The notes beneath the pieces are model-generated. The model saw nothing but the letters and a program-made list of their open reading frames with translations, did no database searches and was not told where the DNA came from. DNA of 64,000 nucleotides from Streptomyces actinomycinicus (GTDB taxonomy: Bacteria > Actinomycetota > Actinomycetes > Streptomycetales > Streptomycetaceae), in contig NZ_JAERRK010000022.1 in assembly GCF_016741775.1 (NCBI RefSeq), forward strand, positions 105,447-169,446, written 5' to 3'. Made by a program: the position numbers and the translations under genes. Within the stretch, counting starts at the first letter, position 1, and each line of letters opens with the position of its first letter. Shown in pieces: positions 16,079 through 25,118 of the stretch.

Positions 16079-17536
16079 TCAGTCGCACTTCTGACGCTTC
16101 CAGGGACCCGTGATGGCGAGCATGATGCCCGGGGTCTGGATGTTGGCGAACAGCGTGCGGCCGTCGGGGGAGAAGGTGACGCCGGTGAACTCGCTGAACT
16201 CCGGCTCCTCCTCGGTGCCGATGTTCAGCTCGTTGCGGGCGATCGGGTACGTGCGGCCGCTCTCGGTGGCGCCGAACAGGTGCTGGACGCCCTCGCCGTC
16301 CTCGGCGATGACCAGGCCGCCGTACGGGGAGACGGTGATGTTGTCCGGGCCGTCGAAGGCGCCGTCCTGGGACGGGTCGGTGTTCACGCCGAGCAGGACC
16401 TTCAGCGTCAGCGTGCGGCGCTTGGGGTCGTAGAACCAGACCTGGCCGTCGTGCTGGACCGGGCTCTCCTGGCGGGCGAAGGAGGAGACGATGTAGACAC
16501 CGGCGTCGCCCCACCACATGCCCTCGAGCTTGCGGGCACGGGTGACCTGGCCGTCGGTGAACTGCTTGCGCACCGAGACGGTCTTGGCGTCACGGTCGGG
16601 GACGTCCACCCAGTCGACGCCGTAGACGGTGCCGATCCTGGTGGCGCGGGACAGGTCGTCCACGAACTTGCCGCCGGAGTCGAAGCACTTGAACGCCTGG
16701 AGCACGCCCGCGTCGTCGGCGAGGGTGCGCAGCTTGCCGCGGCCGTGGCGGAAGCCCTCCGGCGGGGTCCAGCGGTACAGCAGGCCGTTCGGGGTGTCCG
16801 CGTCCTCGGTCAGGTAGAGGTGACCGCGCTTGGGGTCGACGACGACGGCCTCGTGGGCGTAGCGGCCGAGCGCCTTGAGGGGCTTCGGGTCGCGGTTGGC
16901 CCGGCGGTCCTCGGGGTCGACCTCGAAGACGTAGCCGTGGTCCTTGGTCATGCCGTTCTTGCCGGCCTTGTCCTCGGTCTCCTCGCAGGTGAGCCAGGTG
17001 TCCCACGGCGTGCGGCCGCCCGCGCAGTTCTGCGAGGTGCCGGCGATGCCCACCCACTCGGCGACGTGACCGCGGCGGACCTCGACGACCGTGCAGCCAC
17101 CGGAGGCGGCGGGGTCGTAGACCAGGCCCTCGGTCAGCGGCACCGGGTACTTCCAGTTGGCGCGCGGGCCCTTCAGCTCGTGGTTGTTGACGAGCAGGGT
17201 GGCGCCGCGGGGGCCGTCGAAGGTGGCCGTGCCGTCGTGGTTGGAGGGGGTGAACTCACCGGACTCCAGCTTGGTCCTGCCGCTGTAGGTGATGATCTCG
17301 TAGGTGAAGCCGGCGGGCAGGGCGAGGATGCCGTCCGGGTCGGCGATCAGCGGGCCGTAGCCGACACCGTGGTGGTGATGGTGGCCCCCGAGTGCGGACT
17401 CGGCCTCGGCGCCCTCGGTCTCCGTGGCTGCAAGGGCGTTCGGCGCGGTGGCGAGGGCGCCGACGCTGCCCGCCAGGGCGACCCCGGCACCGGTGATCGC
17501 GGATTTTCTGGCGAAGTCCCTGCGGGTGAGCGACAT
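16079..17536 (-). CDS. Tat-exported PhoX-like phosphatase (DUF839 family)
   Basis: 485 residues from ATG 17536 (AGGAGA, 8 nt upstream). The twin-arginine signal RRDF is at residues 5-8, with a hydrophobic stretch and cleavage near NALA. A His cluster (GGHHHHHG) follows the signal. The body has the DUF839/PhoX pattern, with LLVNNHELKG, TPWDTWLTCEE and GRYAHEAVVVDP. PhoX enzymes are extracellular Ca/Fe-dependent alkaline phosphatases used in phosphate starvation. A PHO-box-like repeat upstream supports that role. Activity of this branch as a phosphatase has not been shown from sequence. Confidence 0.85.
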   Translation of the reverse strand: MSLTRRDFARKSAITGAGVALAGSVGALATAPNALAATETEGAEAESALGGHHHHHGVGYGPLIADPDGILALPAGFTYEIITYSGRTKLESGEFTPSNHDGTATFDGPRGATLLVNNHELKGPRANWKYPVPLTEGLVYDPAASGGCTVVEVRRGHVAEWVGIAGTSQNCAGGRTPWDTWLTCEETEDKAGKNGMTKDHGYVFEVDPEDRRANRDPKPLKALGRYAHEAVVVDPKRGHLYLTEDADTPNGLLYRWTPPEGFRHGRGKLRTLADDAGVLQAFKCFDSGGKFVDDLSRATRIGTVYGVDWVDVPDRDAKTVSVRKQFTDGQVTRARKLEGMWWGDAGVYIVSSFARQESPVQHDGQVWFYDPKRRTLTLKVLLGVNTDPSQDGAFDGPDNITVSPYGGLVIAEDGEGVQHLFGATESGRTYPIARNELNIGTEEEPEFSEFTGVTFSPDGRTLFANIQTPGIMLAITGPWKRQKCD

Positions 17537-17852
17537 GGTGTCTCCTGTGACGACGGTGGAAGTGCCGTGGAGGGTGGGGGGCCTCGGTTCGGCGCACACG
17601 CTCCCGCCCACTGCTGAACGGGAGTTGAACACCGGGCTACCACCGAGGCTCCTGTTCCATGAATCCGTATGCACCGGACCATGACCACCAAAAACACCGT
17701 CACCTCGCGACACGGCTGTAGCCGGCCAGGCTCGCGGCCGGCCGGGGGACCGCGCCCGCCGCTCACCCGTCCGGCCGGCACCGCGCCCACCGCGTCTCCC
17801 GGAGCCGGAACCCGGCCCGCCGCTCCCCCGGGCCCGCGTGCCCGTGCGCCGC
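17537..17852. other. Gene-free stretch holding the PhoX-like gene's promoter
   Basis: Apart from the ribosome site and the PHO-box-like repeat, no other motif is evident. The left half of the next gene's 3' flank is low-complexity CCGG-rich sequence without a clear hairpin. Confidence 0.5.
17609..17630 (-). promoter_or_regulatory. PHO-box-like direct repeat upstream of the PhoX-like gene
   Basis: On the minus strand GTTCAACTCCC (17630-17620) is followed directly by GTTCAGCAGTG (17619-17609): two 11-nt units each starting GTTCA. Streptomyces PhoP boxes are 11-nt direct repeats with GTTCACC cores (background knowledge). The site is 73 nt upstream of the start codon. Only two units are convincing. 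Confidence 0.5.
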
Positions 17853-19280
17853 TCAGCCGCCCTGCTGCGACCGTGCCTTGAACGCCGCCTTCCGGGCCTC
17901 CTTGGCCACCTTCTTGTCCGGGTGCAGGCGTCCCATCGCCTCCAGCACGTCCGCGGTGGCGGGGTGGTCCACCCGCCAGGCCGCCGCGAAGAACCCGCTG
18001 TGCTGCGCGGCCAGCCCCTCCACCAGGGCCTGCAGTTCCTCCGAGTTGCCCTCGGCCTGGAGCTGTGCGGCCACCGTGTCGATGGTCAGCCAGAACACCA
18101 TGTCCTGCGAGGGTGCCGGGACCCCGGCGGCGCCGCGCTCGCTCAGCCACACCCGGGCGAGCCCGCCCAGCTCGGGGTCGGCGAGGACCTCCCGCAGCGC
18201 GGGTTCCGCCTCGGTGCCCATCAGCGACAGCGCCTGCTGGCAGCGCAGCCTGCGCAACGGCGCACCGGCGTCCGCGCCGCGGGCCGCGGTCAGCAACTCC
18301 CGTGCGGAGGCGAGTGGTTCGCGGCGGGCGAGCCACTGCTCGGTCTCCGCGCGGGCGGCGGACTGCCCGAACCGGGCGGTGCCGTCGAGCAGGACGTCCG
18401 CGCCCTTGTCGGCCAGTTCACCGACGGCCGGCGCCGTGAACCCGGCGTCCAGCAGCCGCGCCCGCAGCCCGTACACGCCGAGCGGGGTGAGCCGGACCAT
18501 GCCGTAGCGGGAGACGTCGGTGTCGTCCACCGGTGCGGCGGGCTCCTCGCCGGCGTCGCCCATCAGCCCTTCGTCGACCGGCTGGTACTCGACGAGCCCG
18601 ACCGGCTCCAGCATCCGGAACTGGTCGTCCAGCCGCATCATCGCGTCGGACACCTGTTCCAGGACGTCGTTGGTGGGCTCGCCCATGTCGTCGGGCACGA
18701 TCATGGAGGCGGCGAGGGCGGGCAGCGGGACGGCGTCACCCCCGGGGCCGTCCTCACTGGCGGTCAGCAGGTAGAGGTTGCCGAGGACGCCGTCGAGGAA
18801 CTCCGCCTCGGCCTCCGGGTCCCAGTCGAGTGACGCGAAATCGACCTCGCCGCCCTCGTCCAGCGCGTCGACCAGGTCGTCCAGGTCGGGCACGCTCGCG
18901 TCGGCGACGACCGTCTCCAGCGCGCTGAGCCAGACGGTGAGCACGTCCCGCGGGGAGCCGCCGGTGAGCAGCGTCAGCTCCTCCCCCGCCCTGACGGTGC
19001 CGGCCTCCTCGTCCACGATCTCGACCAGACCGGCGTCCACGGCGACCCGCCAGGCCTCGCTGGCGTAGGCGGCCGCGTCGTCGCCGGCGAGGCCCAGCAG
19101 CTCCGCGGCGGCCGGCAACTGCTCCTCGGCCAGGCCGCCGCCGGCGTCCACGCGGGTGTCGGGCCCGGCCCAGCGGGCGAGGCGGGCGGCCCGGGACAGC
19201 AACGGCGTGGACAGCGCGGCGCGCGCCAGCTCCGCTTCGGGGTGCAGCCGTACGGGCGGCAGGGGGGAGCTGTCTGACAT
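17853..19280 (-). CDS. Conserved hypothetical protein, acidic N-terminal half and helical C-terminus
   Basis: 475 residues; not recognised. The N-terminal 200 residues are strongly acidic and Leu-rich, with a possible winged-helix segment (AWRVAVDAGLVEIVDEEAG and GVYGLRARLLDAGF). The C-terminal third reads like degenerate HEAT-type helices (LRRLRCQQALSLMGTEAEPA, LADPELGGLARVWLSE) and ends in a basic tail. No signal peptide or membrane segment is seen. It stands alone, transcribed divergently from the secreted nuclease. Confidence 0.75.
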   Translation of the reverse strand: MSDSSPLPPVRLHPEAELARAALSTPLLSRAARLARWAGPDTRVDAGGGLAEEQLPAAAELLGLAGDDAAAYASEAWRVAVDAGLVEIVDEEAGTVRAGEELTLLTGGSPRDVLTVWLSALETVVADASVPDLDDLVDALDEGGEVDFASLDWDPEAEAEFLDGVLGNLYLLTASEDGPGGDAVPLPALAASMIVPDDMGEPTNDVLEQVSDAMMRLDDQFRMLEPVGLVEYQPVDEGLMGDAGEEPAAPVDDTDVSRYGMVRLTPLGVYGLRARLLDAGFTAPAVGELADKGADVLLDGTARFGQSAARAETEQWLARREPLASARELLTAARGADAGAPLRRLRCQQALSLMGTEAEPALREVLADPELGGLARVWLSERGAAGVPAPSQDMVFWLTIDTVAAQLQAEGNSEELQALVEGLAAQHSGFFAAAWRVDHPATADVLEAMGRLHPDKKVAKEARKAAFKARSQQGG

Positions 19281-19545
19281 CGGCTGGTTCTCCTCGGACC
19301 GTGAACGGACTCAACCGCTCAGCCTAGACGGATTTCCACCCATGCCACCCGGTTCATCTCCCGGCAAGCGTCCGTACATGGCCGAAACCTTGACAACTCG
19401 TAGGGCCAGGCAGGAGATTGACGCGCGTAGAAGTTGGGGGGACAACTGTTCACTCGGCTCTATGCGTGTCACAGAGGGCTACGAGCCCCGCACGCTCCCG
19501 TACCACCCTCGTCCCGGCGCTCACGCACGTCCCCGGAGGGAACCC

Positions 19546-21372
19546 TTGCCGAGCAGGTCTTCCGCGCGCCTCGCCGCGCTCACCGTCGCCGCCGTCTGCA
19601 GCGCGGCGTCCGCCGTCGTCCTCACGTCCCCCGCGCACGCCGACTCGGTGCGCATCCACGACATCCAGGGCACGACCCGAATATCGCCGCTGGCCGGCCA
19701 GAAGGTGACCGACGTGGAGGGTGTCGTCACGGCCACGCGCACCTACGGCTCCTCCAAGGGCTTCTGGATCCAGGACGCGGCCCCGGACGACAACCCGGCC
19801 ACCAGTGAGGGCGTGTTCGTCTTCACCGGCTCCGCCCCCAAGGCCGCGGTCGGCGACGCGGTGAAGGTGACCGGCACGGTCTCCGAGTACGTCCCGGGCG
19901 GCGCCTCGTCCGGCAACCAGTCGCTGACGGAGATCACCAAGCCGACCGTCACCACCGTCTCCACCGGCAACGCGGTCCCGGCGCCGGTCACCGTCGACGA
20001 GGACGCGGTGCCGGACGAGTACGCCCCGCAGGGCGACACGGCCGCCGCCGGCTCGGTCAACGGCCTGACCCTGGACCCCTCGGCGTACGCCCTGGACTAC
20101 TACGAGTCCCTCGAGGGCATGAACGTCCAGGTCGAGGACGTCCGTGTGGTCACCGCGACCGACCCCTACAGCGAGCTGTGGGTCACGGTGAAGCCGTGGG
20201 AGCACCGCAGCCGCCGCGGCGGCACGGTGTACGGCTCCTACGAGTCCCAGAACACCGGCCGGCTGCAGGTCCAGTCGCTGGGCTCCACCGCCGACTTCCC
20301 CAAGGCGAACGTCGGCGACACGCTGGAGGGCACCACCACCGGCCCGCTGGACTTCAACCAGTTCGGCGGCTACACCCTCGTCGCGAGCAAGCTCGGCACG
20401 CTGGACAGCGCCGGCCTGGAGCGCGAGACGACGCAGAAGCAGTCGGGCCGTGAGCTGGCGGTGGCGACGTACAACGTCGAGAACCTCGACCCGTCGGACC
20501 CGACGTTCGACAAGCACGCCTCCGCGATCGTGAACAACCTGCAGTCGCCGGACATCGTGTCCCTGGAGGAGATCCAGGACAACAACGGCGCCAAGGACGA
20601 CGGCACGGTCGACGCGGACCAGACCGTGCACAAGCTGATCGACGCGATCGTCGCGGCGGGCGGCCCCACGTACGACTGGCGCTCGGTCAACCCGGTCAAC
20701 GACCAGGACGGCGGCGAGCCCGGCGGCAACATCCGCCAGGTGTTCCTGTTCAACCCGGAGCGGGTGTCCTTCGTGGACCGTCCCGGCGGCGACTCGACCA
20801 CCGCGGTCGGCGTCACCAAGGTCCACGGCAAGGCCCGGCTGACGGCCTCCCCGGGCCGGATCGACCCGGCGAACGCGGCCTGGAAGAGCAGCCGCAAGCC
20901 GCTGGCCGGCGAGTTCGCCTTCCGCGGCAAGACGGTCTTCGTGATCGCCAACCACCTCAACTCCAAGGGTGGCGACCAGGGTCTGACCTCGCAGTACCAG
21001 CCGCCGGTGCGCAGCTCGGAGATCCAGCGGCACGCCCAGGCGACCGCGGTGAACGCGTTCGTCAAGGACATCCTGTCCGTGCAGAAGAACGCGGACGTCA
21101 TCGCGCTCGGCGACATGAACGACTTCGAGTTCTCCGGCACCACGCAGATCCTCGAGGGTGACGGCGAGCTGTGGTCGGCGATCAAGTCGCTGCCGAAGCG
21201 CGAGCGTTACACCTACGACTACCAGGGCAACCAGCAGGTCCTGGACCAGATCCTGATCAGCCCGTCGATCCGGCGCGGCTGCGACTTCGAGTACGACAGC
21301 GTGCACATCAACTCGGAGTTCAGCGACCAGATCAGTGACCACGACCCGCAGGTGCTGCGGTTCCGTCCGTGA
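19546..21372 (+). CDS. Secreted endonuclease/exonuclease/phosphatase-family nuclease
   Basis: 608 residues from TTG 19546, chosen because GGAGGG lies 5 nt upstream and a signal peptide follows at once (LAALTVAAVCSAASAVVL, cleavage near AHA). An N-terminal OB-like region (about 30-300, with VEGVVTATRTYGSSKGFWIQ) precedes the catalytic domain. Active-site motifs are VATYNVENL, SLEEIQDN, ANHLNSKGGD, GDMND and the final SDHDPQ. The layout matches ExeM-type extracellular DNases and phosphodiesterases that release phosphate from nucleic acids. It could start further upstream, but that would bury the signal. Confidence 0.88.
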   Translation: MPSRSSARLAALTVAAVCSAASAVVLTSPAHADSVRIHDIQGTTRISPLAGQKVTDVEGVVTATRTYGSSKGFWIQDAAPDDNPATSEGVFVFTGSAPKAAVGDAVKVTGTVSEYVPGGASSGNQSLTEITKPTVTTVSTGNAVPAPVTVDEDAVPDEYAPQGDTAAAGSVNGLTLDPSAYALDYYESLEGMNVQVEDVRVVTATDPYSELWVTVKPWEHRSRRGGTVYGSYESQNTGRLQVQSLGSTADFPKANVGDTLEGTTTGPLDFNQFGGYTLVASKLGTLDSAGLERETTQKQSGRELAVATYNVENLDPSDPTFDKHASAIVNNLQSPDIVSLEEIQDNNGAKDDGTVDADQTVHKLIDAIVAAGGPTYDWRSVNPVNDQDGGEPGGNIRQVFLFNPERVSFVDRPGGDSTTAVGVTKVHGKARLTASPGRIDPANAAWKSSRKPLAGEFAFRGKTVFVIANHLNSKGGDQGLTSQYQPPVRSSEIQRHAQATAVNAFVKDILSVQKNADVIALGDMNDFEFSGTTQILEGDGELWSAIKSLPKRERYTYDYQGNQQVLDQILISPSIRRGCDFEYDSVHINSEFSDQISDHDPQVLRFRP

Positions 21373-21377
21373 CACGG

Positions 21378-21418
21378 CGGCGGGGCCGGCCGGGCGCTGC
21401 GCCCGGCCGGCCCCGCCG
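21378..21418. terminator. Long GC hairpin between convergent genes
   Basis: A perfect 19-bp stem (21378-21396 with 21400-21418; arm starts CGGCGGGGCCGG) with a CTG loop lies 5 nt after the nuclease stop and 8 nt before the end of the convergent gene. It is a strong bidirectional terminator. Confidence 0.85.
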
Positions 21419-21426
21419 TTGCGTCG

Positions 21427-21960
21427 TCACCGGCGCCGGTCGATACGGCGCCAGATCACGGCCGCGCCGACGACGCAGGCGCCCGCCGCACCCACGATCA
21501 GTACCGGCCGCGGGTGGCGCATCGCGGCGCCCACGGCGGACCGCACCGGCCGCGGTACCCGCACGTCGTGCTCGACGGCGTGACCGGCCTGTGCCGCCCG
21601 GTCCTGCAGGGCGTGCCCGCCCCGGCCGGCCTGCTCCTGCACCAGGTGTCCGGCCTTCGCCATCCGTTCCTGCGCGTCGTGGCCGGCCCGCACGGCGCGG
21701 TCCTGCATCACGTGCCCGGCCTTGGCCGCCCGGTCCTGCACCCCGTGGCCCGCGTGGGCGGCGCTGGCGCGCAGCTGCACGGTCATGGCGCCGGCCTTGT
21801 CCCTCAGGTCGGCGGCCCGGGCGCGGGCCCGGCCCTTCACATCGGCCCGGTCCACCAGCTGGGCGACGGTGTCACCGAGCTGGCTCCGGGTGTGTTCGAT
21901 CTGCTGCCGCAGCTCGTCGGGGCCCTTGGCGCCCGAGCCGTGCGGATTGCTGTGCTTCAT
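21427..21960 (-). CDS. DUF3618 protein with six 11-residue helical repeats and a membrane tail
   Basis: 177 residues. The N-terminal DUF3618 motif (ELRQQIEHTRSQLGDTVAQL) is followed by six 11-residue repeats of the form AGHxxQDRAxK. A basic linker and one membrane segment (PVLIVGAAGACVVGAAVIW) before a terminal Arg cluster complete it. The repeats predict a long amphipathic helix, like those in stress or membrane-binding proteins. It overlaps by 4 nt with the upstream holin-like gene, so the two probably act together at the membrane. The function is unknown. Confidence 0.85.
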   Translation of the reverse strand: MKHSNPHGSGAKGPDELRQQIEHTRSQLGDTVAQLVDRADVKGRARARAADLRDKAGAMTVQLRASAAHAGHGVQDRAAKAGHVMQDRAVRAGHDAQERMAKAGHLVQEQAGRGGHALQDRAAQAGHAVEHDVRVPRPVRSAVGAAMRHPRPVLIVGAAGACVVGAAVIWRRIDRRR

Positions 21961-22376
21961 CGGTGTGCCCTTTCCCTGATCACGTCGACGTCCGCCCTGA
22001 CGCTGCCCAGCGTCTGCTCGGGTGCGGGTGGGGCGGCGCGGCGCAGCTGGGCGCGTCCGGCCGCGGCCAGCAGGGCGGCCACGGCGAAATAGACCGCGGC
22101 CACGACGAGTGCCGCCGCCCACACGGGCAGGGTCAGGGAGAGTCCGGCGGTGGCCGCTGCGGCCAGGGCGAACAGGCCGACGTACCCGACGGCACCCGCT
22201 GCGCCCAGCAGGCCGCCGCCACGCCCGGCACGGCGGCCCTTCTCGGTCAGCTCCTCCTTGGCGAGGGCCACCTCCTGGCGCAGGAGCCGGGAGAGCTGTT
22301 CGGTGGCCCGGCCGACGAGTTCGCCCGTGGAGGGGTGCCCGTCGGCGGCGGGCCGTGCCTGCGGGGTCACGGTCAC
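21957..22376 (-). CDS. Actinobacterial Holin-X/DUF1469-type small membrane protein
   Basis: 139 residues. A helical N-terminus (TGELVGRATEQLSRLLRQEV, then ALAKEELTEKGRRAGRG) precedes two membrane segments (GYVGLFALAAAATAGLSLTL and WAAALVVAAVYFAVAALLA). This is the usual pattern of the family called phage-holin-like in actinobacteria, although it is a normal chromosomal gene and not evidence of a prophage. It is first in a two-gene operon with the DUF3618 protein. Confidence 0.88.
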   Translation of the reverse strand: MTVTPQARPAADGHPSTGELVGRATEQLSRLLRQEVALAKEELTEKGRRAGRGGGLLGAAGAVGYVGLFALAAAATAGLSLTLPVWAAALVVAAVYFAVAALLAAAGRAQLRRAAPPAPEQTLGSVRADVDVIRERAHR

Positions 22377-22865
22377 GGTGTTCCGCCTCCTCTCTGCGCG
22401 GAACCTCCGGGTACCCGGGCCGAAGGTCTTTAGCCGTGCTCACCGCCTCCGGCGCCGCGTTCGCCGAGGCGGGCGAGTTGGGTCTGGAACCAGTCGGGAC
22501 GCGCCCGCAATTAGGCGGCCCCGGCAAGGAGTTCGGGCACGCCCAGCCCTGCGGTGGGCCTCAACCCGGCGGCCCTGCGGCAGGCCTCGACCCGGCGGGG
22601 CCGGCGCCGGTACCGCGACGGCTGCCGCGAGCACCCTCAGCCGAGCGGCCGCACCACGGCGACCCCGGCGGCCAGTGCCTTGCCGAGCTTCATGGCACCC
22701 ACCTCCCATGACCTGGCGTCGGTGACCCTCCGGCCATAGTGACGCATAAACGGCCGAGTCGGACACCGGACCGTCGATCACATCCCGAAGAGGTTAGCAA
22801 TGCTTAGGGATACTCGGTAGAAGAATTAAGTAGAGCTTCATCGAAGTGGTGCCGAGACTACTCCC
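22377..22865. other. Gene-poor stretch: micro-ORF and AT-rich dapA leader
   Basis: This 489-bp region holds one possible 18-codon ORF (separate entry) and, at about 22780-22850, an unusually AT-rich segment for this genome (AGAAGAATTAAGTAGAGC) just before dapA. That segment is probably the dapA promoter; TAGAAG is a possible -10. No known lysine riboswitch pattern was recognised. Confidence 0.45.
22637..22693 (-). CDS. Possible 18-residue micro-ORF
   Basis: ATG at 22693 is preceded by an excellent ribosome site (GGAGGTG, 7 nt upstream). It encodes MKLGKALAAGVAVVRPLG and stops at TGA. The peptide is a short basic-hydrophobic helix. The ribosome site is the only support; no family is recognised. 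Confidence 0.3.
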   Translation of the reverse strand: MKLGKALAAGVAVVRPLG

Positions 22866-23765
22866 ATGACGAGCACCCGCAAGCCCGCACCCTTCGGCCG
22901 CGCCCTCTGCGCGATGATCACACCCTTCACCGAGGACGGCGCGCTGGATGTGCCGGGCGCCCAGCGGCTGGCCGCCCGGCTCGTGGCGGAGGGCTGCGAC
23001 GGCCTGGTCCTCAGCGGCACCACCGGCGAGTCCCCCACCACCACCGACGAGGAGAAGACCCGGCTGGTGGCCGCCGTACGGGAGGCGGTCGGCGACCGGG
23101 CCACGCTGGTCGCGGGCGTGGGCACCTCCGACACCCGGCACACGGTGGAGCTGGCGCTCGCGGCCGGCAAGGCGGGCGCCGACGGCCTCCTGGTCGTGAC
23201 GCCCTACTACAGCCGGCCCCCACAGGAGGCGGTGGCCGCCCACTTCCGCCAGGTCGCCGACGCGGGCGAACTGCCGGTGATGCTCTACGACATCCCGGGC
23301 CGCACCGGCACCCGGATCGAACCGGACACCATGATCCGTCTGGCGCAGCACCCGCGGATCGTGGCCGTCAAGGACTGCTCCTACGACTTCCTCGGCATCC
23401 AGAAGGTGCTGGGGCAGACGGAGTTGGCGTACTACGCGGGCTGCGACGAGCACGTGCTGGCGCTGTACGCGGTCGGCGGGGCGGGCTGTGTGAGCACGGT
23501 CGCGAACGCCGCACCGGCGCACATGGCCTCGATCCTGGCCGCGTTCGACGCCGGTGACACCGCGCGGGCGACGGAACTCCAGCTGGCGGCCATGCCGTTG
23601 ATCGAGGCGGTGATGGACTCGGGCCTGCCCGGCACGGTCACCGCGAAGGCCCTCCTGGACCGCCTCGGGCTGCCCGCCGGGCCGGTGCGCGCACCGCTGC
23701 TGCCCGCCGGCCGGGAGACGGCCGACGGGCTGCTGGCGCGGTACGAGGCACTCACCGCGAACTGA
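22866..23765 (+). CDS. dapA: 4-hydroxy-tetrahydrodipicolinate synthase
   Basis: 299 residues. It condenses pyruvate with aspartate semialdehyde in lysine and diaminopimelate synthesis. The pyruvate-binding loop is GTTGES (51-56), the catalytic Tyr is Y141 in YDIPGRTG, and the Schiff-base Lys is K169 in VAVKD. Arg146 of that Tyr motif fits the carboxylate-binding residue. The window also holds dapD at 27466. The two are separated by unrelated genes, so they are not an operon. Confidence 0.95.
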   Translation: MTSTRKPAPFGRALCAMITPFTEDGALDVPGAQRLAARLVAEGCDGLVLSGTTGESPTTTDEEKTRLVAAVREAVGDRATLVAGVGTSDTRHTVELALAAGKAGADGLLVVTPYYSRPPQEAVAAHFRQVADAGELPVMLYDIPGRTGTRIEPDTMIRLAQHPRIVAVKDCSYDFLGIQKVLGQTELAYYAGCDEHVLALYAVGGAGCVSTVANAAPAHMASILAAFDAGDTARATELQLAAMPLIEAVMDSGLPGTVTAKALLDRLGLPAGPVRAPLLPAGRETADGLLARYEALTAN

Positions 23766-23873
23766 TCAGGTGTCCCGGTCAGCACGTACCGGTCGCCGCG
23801 ATCCCGACGCGAGCCGGTCGACGCGAGCCAGTCGCCGCGAGCTGATCAGCACGTGCCGGTCAGCGCGCGCCGG

Positions 23874-25118
23874 TCAGCGTCGGGCGAAGACCGGCTGCCA
23901 CGACTCCCGCAGGGCGCCGGGCTTGTCGGGCTCCCGGACGCCGCTCAGCGGTACGACCTCGTCGCTGCCGATCGTGACCAGCACGAGCCGGGGACGGTAC
24001 TCCTCCTCCAGACTCGTCACCCGTTCCCAGGCAATCAGGTGCTTGTCGTCGGCCCAGGCGAGCAGGTGGCCTCCGCGCACCTTGGTGATCTCCTTGCCCG
24101 TACGGGGATCGCGGACGGAGGAGTAGGACTTGCCGGGGTTCCCGGCGACCTCCTTCGTCAGGCCGAGGGCGGCGAGCCTGCCGCTCGGGGACAGCCGCGC
24201 GGGCACGTCGGACCGCAGGAACTTCTCGTCCGCGGGCGGCACGGTCTTGTGGCCCTCGAGGTCGTAGAACTGCTGCAGACCGTCCCGGCCGCCGATGTAC
24301 TGCGCGTACACGGACCGGGCGTTGCGGCTGTAGGCGAAGTCCGCGCGGGGGTTGAGGTCGCGGTCCGGTGCGACCGGGCTCCAGGAACCCGCGCCGGAGG
24401 CCACGTCGAGGTCGTAGAACCCGGACCGGCTCGAGTCACCGAACCTGACCCCCCACATCCACGTCGTCCTGCCGTCCTCGTCGTGCAGCCTCTCCTTGAC
24501 CCGCAGGTCGGGGTTCTCGCCGTACGTCGTCGCGAGGAGCCGGGTGCCGTCGTACGAGAACGCGAGCCCGCCGACGCCGTGCCGGACCGGGATCCACCGC
24601 TCGACCTCCCCCGTCGCGAGGTCGAGCAGTCCGATCCGGTGGGCGGGCAGGTTCCGCTCCAGCACGGCGGCGGTCTTCAGGCCGGGGGCGACCGTGACGA
24701 AGGACCAACGTGCGTCCTTCTTGTACTTCCCGGTCCTGGGGTCGAGCAGCCAGTAGGTACGCGCCGCCACACCCCGCTCGTCGGTGCGCTGCTGCAACTC
24801 CGCCGTGTAGTAGGCGGCGAGCACGGTGTCCCCGGCCCCGATCCGGTCGCGCGGCGGTGACTGGTCCGGGTGGGCCCGGACCCCACCCGAGTCCAGCGCC
24901 CCGGACGGCCGCGCGTCCGTCCCGGTGGCGGAGTCCAGCAACGGCACGCCCACGGCGATCGCGACCACGGCGGCGGTGGCCGCGGCGACGGACGCCAGCC
25001 TGCGGTTCCGGCGGCGCCGGTGCGCCCCGAGCACCCGGTCGGCGAGTCCCGGCGGCGCCGGCGGCTGGCCGTCGGCCTGGTCCCGCAGCGTCTCGCGCAC
25101 GAGTTCCTCCACGTTCAC
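23874..25118 (-). CDS. Membrane-anchored beta-propeller-like protein, sigma-factor partner
   Basis: 414 residues. A short cytosolic N-terminus (MNVEELVRETLRDQADGQPP, with a basic RRRRNRR patch) and one membrane segment (about 40-62) precede an extracytoplasmic domain of repeated beta strands with WD40/TolB-like features (LLDPRTGKYKKDARW, FSYDGTRLLATTYGE). Its start codon overlaps the stop of the ECF-type sigma gene. The layout matches SigE-family sigma factors paired with a membrane protein. An anti-sigma or sensing role is inference. Confidence 0.82.
   Translation of the reverse strand: MNVEELVRETLRDQADGQPPAPPGLADRVLGAHRRRRNRRLASVAAATAAVVAIAVGVPLLDSATGTDARPSGALDSGGVRAHPDQSPPRDRIGAGDTVLAAYYTAELQQRTDERGVAARTYWLLDPRTGKYKKDARWSFVTVAPGLKTAAVLERNLPAHRIGLLDLATGEVERWIPVRHGVGGLAFSYDGTRLLATTYGENPDLRVKERLHDEDGRTTWMWGVRFGDSSRSGFYDLDVASGAGSWSPVAPDRDLNPRADFAYSRNARSVYAQYIGGRDGLQQFYDLEGHKTVPPADEKFLRSDVPARLSPSGRLAALGLTKEVAGNPGKSYSSVRDPRTGKEITKVRGGHLLAWADDKHLIAWERVTSLEEEYRPRLVLVTIGSDEVVPLSGVREPDKPGALRESWQPVFARR

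Noticed and set aside
19440..19470. PHO box upstream of the secreted nuclease (GTTCACTCGGC)
   Set aside because: Only one 11-nt unit is present, so evidence is insufficient.
21957..22376. Prophage remnant based on the holin-like gene
   Set aside because: This family is a common chromosomal membrane protein in actinobacteria. No other phage gene or attachment site is nearby.
23766..23873. Structured repeats after dapA (CGGTCAGC and GCGAGCC-like units)
   Set aside because: Short, irregular low-order repetition without a clear period or hairpin; it may be a terminator but cannot be supported.
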